Assembly (NCBI GenBank): GCA_022419385.1
Contig: JAJUBI010000007.1
Coordinates: 2,947,768 to 3,011,767, forward strand
Length of the DNA: 64,000 bases
Direction of reading: 5' to 3'
Source of the DNA: Paraconiothyrium sp. Pb-2020
Lineage: Eukaryota > Ascomycota > Dothideomycetes > Pleosporales > Didymosphaeriaceae
The notes beneath the pieces are model-generated. The model saw nothing but the letters and a program-made list of their open reading frames with translations, searched no databases and was not told the DNA's origin. A program made the translations under genes and the position numbers. Below, in pieces: positions 55,379 through 64,000 of this stretch; positions within the stretch are counted from its first letter, which is position 1, and each line of letters starts with the position of its first letter.

Positions 55379-55910
55379 AGCGCGGGGTTGCAGCTAAGGG
55401 ATACCCTAGGTAGAGTGGGGATGAGGTTGCAGCGGTCTTTCCGTAAGAGGGTGGCTGACGTACTTTGACCATAAGAAGGTGGACAGGGTGTTTGGGGCGG
55501 AGTGTATCTAGTGCTTACACTTTGAGGTAGGCTCTACTGGAAGGGGTCCCTTGGGGGTTGTTATATGTTTCGGACATTTGTGACTGGTGGTACAGCGACA
55601 GTACCGATTGGTTGCGTGTGCAGCTCTTCTGTAGTTGGAAAACTTGGAAGCAAGCGATGCACGGGACCTTATCTTCGCTATGTACTTACATCGTAATATT
55701 GCTGCATAGTAGGTGCGTTTTTTGTGGAACGCAAATTGACATTTTGCAGAGTATTTGAGACGGCAAATAGAAAAAGCTTTTAGATAGTGGATTCATCGAA
55801 GAGGAATTTGACGTATGAGATGATGGTATCGTATGGAGCGTAGAAGTACATTTGCTAAGACAGGTTTACATCTTACAGTGAGGTATTCGTACATATATAC
55901 ATGTTGAAGT
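55379..55910. other. Intergenic region between convergent genes
   Basis: Holds the 3' ends of the GH16 and COX15 genes. No gene seen. Confidence 0.35.
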
Positions 55911-57441
55911 CTATGATTGAGACTGAGAAGCGGCCATGCGAGACTTCAGAGGCTGTACTTGTGCACTCGTCGGACCATGCGGCTTGTTCATGATCTGTCG
56001 TAGAATCGCGCGTCGCGGCATAGATATCCTGCTGTAAAGGACGACGGCGCCAGTAAGAAGAGCTAGGGCGCCAGCCTGGTGGGCCGAAGCAAGCCAGGTA
56101 GGGACCATGTAGATGAGGGTGCTGATACCAAGCGCAGCTTGCATGGACACGAGATGGACGAGGCCCAAGACACCCTTGCCAGCGTCCTTAGGGAGCTTAG
56201 CCCGCACAGACTTGGAGAAACGGGTATAGGCAAAGAAAGAGAGGACTGCAGTGAAAGTGGTAGTAGCGAGGATGCGGTGGTCTAGCTGAACGAGGGAGGG
56301 GTTCTCGAGCATGTTGCGCCACCACAGATCGGACTGGTCAGGGACATGGCTGTAGAAAGGATCGAAAAGCTCCTTCTTTGGCGGCGTAAGACCAAGACCC
56401 ATCCAGGGAAACTCATTATAGATCAGCCCAGCGTCTAGTCCAGCGACGAGAGCTCCGGACATGGCGGTGGTGAAGATAAGAAGAGATAACCCAACGACAG
56501 AACCTCGGAATACACGGAGAGCAGGATGCTTGATGGTACGAACCCACTCAGCAGCTTTGGCAGGTTCGGCGAGCATACGACGCTCTTTTAGGATACCGAG
56601 TCCGGTGTACAACATGGAACAGTAGACAAGGAAGGCGGCGCCTAAGTGGGCAGTTAAGCGGTACTGGCTCACGCGCGGATGGCTGCCTTCGGCGAACAAA
56701 TCATCCTTGAGGCCACTCTTGACCATCCACCAGCCGATGAAGCCCTGGAAGCCAATCATGCCGCAAATTCCTGTAAGTTTCCAGGCCATTGACGGTGTGA
56801 CTCTTCGACGGGCGATGAAGTAGGCTGTCGGGAGCAGGAAGGTGATGCCGATGGCTCTGCCCCACAGACGGTGAGCCCATTCCATGAAGTAAATCTGCTT
56901 GAAGTCGGCGAGGTCCATGGTCGAATTGAGCTGCTTGAACTCGGGCGAGGCCCGGTACTTGTTGAATTCGCTCTCCCACTCGGCCTCACTCCCAGGCCAC
57001 AGGGAACCGGTTACGGGACGCCATTCGGTGATGCTCAGACTGGCGAAGTTAGCCGTATCCTGGGATTGTCAGTTGACAAGCTCACCCAGACTCTGTAAGC
57101 CTCGTCAAGCCGCCGAAGATGACGATGCCAAAGACACTCGCGGCACTTCCCAGCAGCCAGTACGCAACGCTCTTGTTGCTCGTCTCGGGCCAGCTGCTGC
57201 TCTTGGAATTGCTCTTTGTCCCAGCTCCTGCGAGTGTGCCTTCGGCGGTGGCGACACTACTCCGCAATGGCTGGGTGGACTTCCATCTCACCGAGTGCAG
57301 GACGGAGGGCTGGCGGGGAGAGGTTCGGACGGGGAAGGCGCGGGGGGGCGAATTGAGGCAGGGGCGACACACGAACAGGCGGCGAGTGAGCCGCGGTGCA
57401 GCCGTCCGCAGCTGCGGAAAGGCCTGGAAGACGGAGGCCAT
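55911..57441 (-). CDS. COX15: Heme A synthase, cytochrome c oxidase assembly protein Cox15
   Basis: Minus-strand exons 57441-57086 and 57039-55911 give 494 residues. The N-terminus is Arg/Ser-rich (a mitochondrial targeting sequence of about 60 residues). Then come membrane helices of the Cox15/CtaA family: YWLLGSAASVFGIVIFGGLTRLTESG, WAHRLWGRAIGITFLLPTAYF, YRLTAHLGAAFLVYCSMLY, VVGLSLLIFTTAMSGALVAGLDAG, QLDHRILATTTFTAVLSFF and ASAHQAGALALLTGAVVLY. Histidines in AHRLWGR, LTAHLG, LDHRIL and SAHQAG are the expected heme ligands. The enzyme oxidises the methyl group of heme O to make heme A in the inner mitochondrial membrane. It is divergent from the BTB gene across 417 bases. Confidence 0.96.
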
Positions 57442-57858
57442 GGTGATGCGACGTGGGAAGCGCGCAGCGAGGTCGTCGACTTTTCTGACAAAGTCGTCGG
57501 CGGTGGTTCGACGCGGCGGCTGGTGGCGCTCGGCAGGCCGTTAGGTGAGCCCTGCATGACCTCCCGAGGCGGCAGATTTGGCCGCGCGGGAGCACAAGCA
57601 CTGGGGCACGAACCGTCATCAGCGCGCGATCAGCGTCCAGCAGACCGACGGAGCGATGACGGTGTGCTGGGCGCCCGCCATTGTGATCCCCCCCGCTCCT
57701 TCGATCCGTGGCAGGCTTGCAGTCTCTACTTATCGTTCTCTGCGCGCTGCATTCGCTCCCCCGACTGCTAGGACGCTGCGTGATCTAGGAATACCCCGCC
57801 AACTCCCGCTAGGTAGGCCGCCGCCTCCCCTGCTGCAGGCTATCGCGTCTTCCTGACC
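57442..57858. promoter_or_regulatory. Divergent promoter region of COX15 and the BTB gene
   Basis: 417 GC-rich bases between head-to-head ATGs. No TATA box or clear CCAAT site was recognised. Confidence 0.4.
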
Positions 57859-60821
57859 ATGAGCGCTCCGGCCGCAGGCGAGCACGAAGACGCCAATAGC
57901 CATCATGTGTCGACCCCAGAGACTGGCGGTCAAGCAATCGATCAACACGAACAGGCCTGGACCCTGATACCGGAAGACCAAGCAGAAGGTAGCGCTCCCC
58001 GCGCGAGCCTCTTCTCCGCCGGGCGGGCTGCTATCTCACCTGAAGGATCGCCGCAGCAGCACACTGTCGACGCCCCCACCCCTCATGTGGGCAGCACGTC
58101 GAGCTCCAACTCTTCACGCCCGCTGGCCACGCTGGCCAGCATTGCCAACATGAAACGCAGCCAGAGAACGAGAGCCACAGAGGATCCGCCGCCCATCGTG
58201 CAGTTCAGCACACAGATACCCCGTGCACACAAGGCCACGGACGACCCGACCACTCCGCCAGATAGCAAGCCGTCCAGAGGTTCTCGTGGGCGCGAATACA
58301 CGACTCTCACGACCCTTAGTCGCCTGTTCGCCGGGAATGATACCATGCCGAGCTCGCGTGACCCGTCCTACAACCAGGCGAGCGGGCCGCTGTACATGCG
58401 AAGTAACTACAAAACCTCCTTCGCGTACTCCTGTGCTTCTTGCTGATTGCTACAGCGTCCGGCGAATCCATGCCCCTTCCTGACCACCTCTATACGCGCG
58501 GCCTGCTCGAGGGTCGACACTCAGACATCACCGTCATCGCATTTGGCCAGAGATATAACCTACACCGCTTGATCCTCGACCGTGCCCCCTTCTTTACCAC
58601 CGCCCTGTCCGAGCCTTGGATCGAGAGCCAGTCAAGAGAAGTGAAGCTATATCCCGAGGACATCGACAACAGTATTACACAGGCCGCGTTCGAGCTGGCT
58701 ATCAAGCGGCTGTATGGCGTCGATATCTCGAAAGAGTGCGACGTCGAGGCAATCGGCCTGTTCGCGACGGGATGCTGGCTGGAAATGCAGGACCTGATTG
58801 ATTCTTCAATCGAGTCTATCCTGCGCCAAATGACGCCTGAGCTCCTTGGACCGTTGATCCGCTTGGTCACATCCAACTACTATGGGCGCTCTGGGGACCG
58901 CATACTAGAGTCCGCTAAAGCCATGTTGAGTCGCAATGGCTGGGAGATGCCGCTCAAGTTCTGGGACGGCATGCCTGGCGACATCATCCGAGAGTTAGTG
59001 GCATCGGACGGTTTCTATGTGGATAGCGAATGGGACCGCTGGGTACTGGCCAAACGTCTTCTGGACCGAAGGTTACGGCAAGCTGCTGTCGATGCTGGAT
59101 TGATACAGCGGGGTCAGAGACCAACTCCAAAAGCACCAGGCTGGTCCTCGCTGACTGCGGTCCGCTTCGGTGGTGCCTACCGACAGGATGCGCTTACTTT
59201 ACAGCAGTCCGCGACCGATGCACAGAGCGGTTGGCTCGCTTTGTACACTGATGCTGACATTGAGCGTATCTTGGTACTGTTGGACGAGGGTATTCACTAT
59301 GTTCACATGGAATATGAGCAGCTGGAGTTCATTCGAAAGGCACGCGACGTGTTTGGTCTGCCTGTGTTGCCAGACAAGGTCATTTCTAATGCTCTATGGC
59401 AACAGCTGGCGCTCCGCCAAAAGGTGCTCAATGCAGATGATTCCTCGCAAGAGCTGGGGCTGTGCAACCAGGTGCCGGAGCCCGCTACGGCAAATGCCGG
59501 CACGAAATCGGAAGGCTACAGCTCAACCAAGGGCAAGCAAAAGACGGTCGTCCTGACTCCTGAGGACGACATCGAGCCAGGGTGGGAATCAGGTAGTTGG
59601 GATGGCAACGGAAAGCCTCGCAAGTATTGGATTCCAAGTTCAGACTGCAACATCGTCTTGGGGAATGGCGCTGATCCAGTCGTTACTACTTCAAGCTCGT
59701 TCCAGCGTCACGCTACAAGGCTGTCTGCAACGTTACAGCCAGAGGACGCACAGTGGGCTACTGACTTCGCCTCATCACCAAGCACCATGGCAAACCCTCA
59801 TACGCGGGTTGATCACGGCCGGCCCATATCTGCGGGTGGAGGCAACGCTGGCCAACCGAAACCTATCGCGTACAGCGAGTTTCCCCCCTTCCGTTTTGCT
59901 GCCGAATTCCCGAACCCTCGCTTCTTGAAGGAGAAGAAGCGAGTCTACTCGCGAACGGTATCATATGCGGGTTCACTGTGGAACATCTACATCCAGAAGG
60001 TCAGGTCTGCCAAGAACGTCCAGCTCGGCGTATATCTGCACCGTGCCAAAGAGCGTGACGTGGACGATCATCCACATGGGAACGCCGTCAGTCAGCAAAA
60101 CGCAGGTTCGGTCGACGAAAGGATTGGACAGCTCGAGAGAGAGATGCTACTGCGTAGTGAACGCAGAGAGCGCCGCCGAAGCGGCCGTGCTCCCCTCACG
60201 GACCCCGCAAACGACGATGATACTAGCGGCAGCGGCGGCGATCCAGATGGCACTCTGGTGTCTACAGGACCACGAGGCCCTCTCTTTTCGTCCAGCTCGC
60301 TGGTTCGTCGTACGAGTGGTACCATCCCACGCCTATCGTCTACCATGGGTCCTTCACAGTTTCAGTTCCCAGTCATCACGTCAGCAGAGACGCATGGCGA
60401 GGCCCCCATAAATTCACCCTTCTTCCCTTTGACCATTGACGCTCCCTCGGACAACCCATCTGACGAGTCCTCTGACGATGATGACGACGATGTGCCTCTC
60501 TCATATGCAAACCCCTCGTTGCACCGTAGGACTCGTTCAGCAGTTTTGACCCTTCCGACGTATGTGGATGCTCGTCCAACGATCAAAACTTACTTCAAGA
60601 TCTACAGCCCTTCGAAGGGTGGCAGGATGCTGAGCATTTATGAGAGCGCACCAGATCGCTTCAACTTCAGCCAAAGTTGGGGCTGGAAGAGCAGCACATT
60701 GATGCTGGACGAAGTCGCGCTCACTGGAGGAGCCGTAGAGCCCACCGCACCCGAAGCGGGCATCCCCGGAAAGAAGGGCGAGGGTAAATTGAGGTTTATG
60801 GTTGTCATCGGAAATTTGTAA
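57859..60821 (+). CDS. BTB/POZ domain protein, germ cell-less-like
   Basis: Exons 57859-58402 and 58456-60821 give 969 residues; a 53-base intron (gtaact, branch gctgat, ctacag) joins LYMR to TSGESMPLPDH. Residues 1-180 are Ser/Pro-rich. A BTB/POZ fold follows: RGLLEGRHSDITVIAFGQRYNLHRLIL, PFFTTALSEPW, YPEDIDNSITQAAFELAIKRLYGVDI. This is the arrangement of fungal proteins resembling germ cell-less. After the BTB and BACK-like helices there is a C-terminal beta-rich region (FPPFRFAAEFPNPRFLK, SLWNIYIQKVRSAKNVQLGVYLHRAK, KTYFKIYSPSKGGRMLSIYE), split by an acidic, Ser-rich insertion with a run of aspartates. Such proteins are usually adaptors for Cul3 ubiquitin ligases; that role is inferred. 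Confidence 0.88.
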
Positions 60822-61658
60822 GAGAAGGCCTGTGGAGGAGCCACTTCATGTGTGACAGCCTTGGCGAAGTAACGAGTCTTCTGCATTGTTTATTTTGCGC
60901 GATACCAAAATTCGTACGGATGTGTCAACTGCATCAGCGACCGGGCTATTTCTTTTGGCGTTTCTGGAAGCGGTTGCTCAGTGGGCATGCGCGTCATGTC
61001 TACACGACTTACGATACATACTTTCTCTCCAATGTATAAATGTCTCCGACTTGAATAACGAACTCTCTATATCGCATGTGTGGTACATCTCGACTGGTTC
61101 CTGCGCCAGTGAGAGATACGGCCATATAATATCAGGTTATCACTTCAAACACGCATTGTAAAGCGAGTCACCGTAGGCTTCCTTGTGAGCTGCTAAGGCT
61201 GCAGCTGATTGCCCAACATAGTGATACAGGGACCTGAGCATTTGGCTCCAATAAAGTTCAAATTTCTTGTTCGACCACTGTCGTAGCTCCTCAGTGATCA
61301 TGATCCGACCCCGCATGTAGGCCAATTGTATGACCCGGAGATAACATCGCCACTGGTGATCGCCATGGCTTTCTAGAAGAGCACTGGATTCACGCGGACC
61401 GCGCGCCCGGAGTTTTGGAGTATCCCCGCACTGCTGCTCACACGTGTGGTGATGATGCTCCCAAAGCGGTAATCCGTAGAGCGGCAAATGTCGGCTCCAG
61501 ACACTGTTTTAGGATATCAATGTTGACGTCGCGAGCAGGTGGATATGCCCAATATCTCCGCGGTCAGCATGGTGTGTGCTGCCTAGCTCTCGTACATTCA
61601 ATATATAAAGATCTGCATCCAGTGTACCATAGGCCAAAGGGGGGCAGTAAACATCAGT
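60822..61658. other. Intergenic region, possible minus-strand exon at 61140-61500
   Basis: Downstream of the BTB gene and upstream of the transketolase gene. A minus-strand frame ending at 61140 (EELRQWSNKKFELYWSQML near its C-terminus) has protein-like composition but no ATG near its beginning and no supporting upstream exon, so it is not called as a gene. Confidence 0.3.
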
Positions 61659-63998
61659 ATGACTGACGTACAGATGCAAGACGCCAATGGGCATGCCAAT
61701 GGCTCAACAGCCTACGGTAAGGCTGCTGTCAATGGGCTCTTGAATGAGGAATCGAAGCCTGCAGCGCCGAAGCAGACGAACAAAGAGGACTTGCAGTTGG
61801 TGCTTCAGAGCTTCAGGCTTCTCATAGCTGATCTTTGCCAGCAATTCGGCATGGGTAGGTCTGTCATCCGCCTAGCCAATAGTATATATTCTAACAGCTT
61901 CAGGTCACCCCGGTGGTGCAATTGGTATGGCAGCGTTCGGTGTCGCGCTTTGGAAATACACAATGCGGTTTGCGCCGCATTCGCCAGATTGGTTCAACAG
62001 GGATAGATTCATCCTGTCGAACGGTAACCATTCCACTATGAGACTGTCAGATCACGGGCTAATGAGCTGTAGGACACACCTGCCTTTTCCAATACGCCAA
62101 TCTATATCTCTCTGGATATAAAGCTATGACGTGGGAACAGCTCCTATCATATCACTCCGAGCGCCCAGACAGCCTATGTCCAGGCCACCCTGAAATCGAG
62201 CATGAGGGCATCGAGCTCACCACGGGGCCACTAGGCCAGGGAATCTCTAATGCTGTGGGGCTGGCGATTGCTACCAAGCATTTGGCCGCGACCTTCAACC
62301 GCCCAGGGTATGAGGTAGTGAACAATCATACTTGGTGCTCAATCGGTGACGCATGTTTACAAGGTAATTTTCTTTCTACGATTTTGGGAGCAGTGAGCCT
62401 GACATTCATCAGAGGGCGTTGGCTGCGAAGCCCTCAGCTATGCTGGCCATCTCAAACTCAACAACCTTACAGTCATATACGACAACAACCAAATTACCTG
62501 CGATGGTTCCGTCGACCTCACGAACACCGAGGATGTAAATAAGAAGGTGGAAGCCTGCGGCTGGGAAGTCATCGATGTGATGGACGGCGTCAACGACGTT
62601 GAAGGCATAGTTGCTGCCCTCGAAAAAGGCCGCGATCCCAATCGCACAAAACCCCTCTTCATCAACGTGCGCTCCATCATCGGCGTCGGATCAGCAGTAG
62701 CAGGCCAAGCTGTTTCCCATGGGGCGCCTTTAGGCAAAGACAACGTTGCAGCCATGAAGAAGGCGTACGGCTGGGATACCGAGAAGGTCTTTCACATTCC
62801 CGACAAAGTCAAGAATTTTTACGAGGACATTCCCGCTCGAGGCGAGAAGCACGTCCAAGAATGGAACGACCTGCTGGCACGATACAGCAAGGAACACCCA
62901 GATCTCTCAAAGACATTCAAAGACCGCATGGCCGGAAATTTACCCGACAACTGGGCATCCATGATCCCATCATCTTTCCCCTCCAACCCCACACCCAGCC
63001 GTAAATCCAACAACATGGTAGTCGGCAAGATGTTCGCCGAATGCCCTACCTTCATGGTCGGAACCGCCGACCTCACCCCCAGCGTAAACATGACATGGCC
63101 CTCCTACGAGATCTTCAACCCACCCGATCTCAAACCCATCAGCGGGAAGCAAGGCAGCTACAAAGGCCGCTACATCCACTACGGCATCCGCGAGCACGTC
63201 ATGGCCGCCATCGCAAACGGCCTCGCCGCCTACTCCCCCCGTACCATCATTCCCATCACAAGCACCTTCTTCATGTTCTACCTCTACGCCGCGCCTGCCG
63301 TGCGCATGGGCGCCCTCCAAAAGCTCAAAGTCATCCACGTCGCAACCCACGACTCCATCGGCGCCGGCGAAGACGGCCCCACGCACCAACCCGTCGAGCT
63401 CGCTGCGCTGTACCGCGCGATGCCCAACATGGAGTACACCCGGCCCGGCGACAGCGAGGAGGTCGCCGGCGCGTGGAAGCGCGCAATCGAGTATGAGGGA
63501 GGCCCGACGATGATTAGTGTCAGTAGACAAGCTATTCCCCAGCTCTCGGGCCTCACCTCTCGCAACGGCGTGGCGCGCGGCGCGTACGTCTTGCGAGAGG
63601 AGAAGGACGCAGATGTGACGCTCATCTCCGCCGGCGCTGAACTTAGCTTCGCCCGAGACGTCGCTCCCGTCCTCGAGCGGGAGCACAAGCTAAAAGCACG
63701 CGTCGTGAGCTTTCCCTGCTACAAACTCTTCCGCGAACAGCCGCTCTCCTACCAGCGCTCCGTGCTGCGGAGGAACGAAGGGATTCCGGCGGTCGTGATT
63801 GAGCCGTATGTCTCCCTGGGATGGGAGCGCTGGGCGGATGCAGGCGTAAATATGAAGGGGTTTGGACATAGTTTGCCGGGGAAGTATATTCATCAGCACT
63901 TTGGGTTTGAGACGGGGGTGATGGCGGAGAGGGTTGGAGATTTTGTTCGAGAGTTTAAAGGGGGGAAGGTGGGGAGGGGGGAGTTTGTGGAGTTGTGA
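61659..63998 (+). CDS. Transketolase-family dihydroxyacetone synthase
   Basis: Exons 61659-61854, 61904-62023, 62073-62363 and 62413-63998 give 730 residues, with the stop two bases before the window end. The thiamine-diphosphate fold is clear: GHPGGAIGMAAFGVALWKYTMRF, FILSNGHTCLFQYANLYLSGY, ISNAVGLAIATKHLAATFNRPG, IGDACLQEGVGCEALSYAGH with YDNNQITCDG (the GD...N cofactor motif), and THDSIGAGEDGPTHQPVE in the pyrimidine domain. Wording such as EIEHEGIELTTGPLGQGISNA and VVNNHTWCSIGDACLQ matches dihydroxyacetone synthases of methylotrophic yeasts and their homologues in other fungi rather than ordinary transketolase. It moves a two-carbon unit from xylulose 5-phosphate to formaldehyde or a similar aldehyde. 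The C-terminus (GEFVEL) is not a peroxisomal SKL-type signal, so it is probably cytosolic. Confidence 0.9.
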
Positions 63999-64000
63999 TG

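Noticed and set aside
61140..61500. Minus-strand protein-like frame ending in NACLK
   Set aside because: Composition is plausible, but there is no ATG near its beginning, no family match that I recognise, and any upstream exon would overlap the transketolase promoter.

Overview
The window is a gene-dense stretch of nuclear DNA from a filamentous ascomycete fungus, most likely a dothideomycete (class-level placement is an inference from gene content, not tested). The genes carry one to three short GT-AG introns (about 46-159 nt, mostly 46-60) with ctgac/ctaac branch sites. They include fungal-specific families: a Zn2Cys6 regulator, F-box-like LPxELR proteins, GPI-anchored Cys-rich proteins, AbfB arabinofuranosidase, COX15 and the proteasome subunit Pre9. 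I reconstructed 31 protein genes. Coordinates span ATG to stop, with exon boundaries in the evidence; most splice sites were chosen because they restore frame and give family-like sequence. No rRNA, tRNA, CRISPR array or intact transposon was recognised.

Layout. 1-6 kb: end of a small protein, two neighbouring DEDDh exonuclease-like paralogues with a CCHC knuckle (the first has lost its catalytic residues), and an F-box-like protein. 6.9-16.9 kb: secreted plant-polysaccharide enzymes (GH54 AbfB, GH78 rhamnosidase-like), a GPI-anchored protein with a duplicated Cys module, and a cytochrome P450 broken by two single-base frameshifts. 17-24 kb: a small unknown protein, an extended SDR reductase, a protein with two PARP-type zinc fingers but no PARP domain, and a thioredoxin with a hydrophobic tail. 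24-33 kb: ankyrin protein, divergent Zn2Cys6 regulator, classical SDR, DUF4419 protein and an 8-Cys small secreted protein. 34-44 kb: an unknown protein with Cys pairs, Pre9 divergent from a WW/FF splicing-type protein, a Cys-rich single-pass membrane protein, a polytopic membrane protein and a RING-like protein. 44-51 kb: a 1,528-residue coiled-coil protein and a second F-box-like protein. 51-64 kb: a secreted beta-propeller protein, a 102-residue membrane protein, a GH16 protein without a signal peptide, COX15 divergent from a BTB protein, and a dihydroxyacetone-synthase-type transketolase ending two bases before the window edge.

Most neighbours look functionally unrelated, as is usual for fungal chromosomes. 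The nearest things to functional grouping are the GH54/GH78 pair (about 6 kb apart; pectin and arabinan side chains) and the regulator/SDR block at 26-30 kb. I saw no clear secondary-metabolite cluster. The most unusual observations are the catalytically dead exonuclease next to its intact paralogue, the cytosolic-looking repeat-bearing GH16 protein, the stand-alone duplicated PARP-finger protein and the twice-frameshifted P450.
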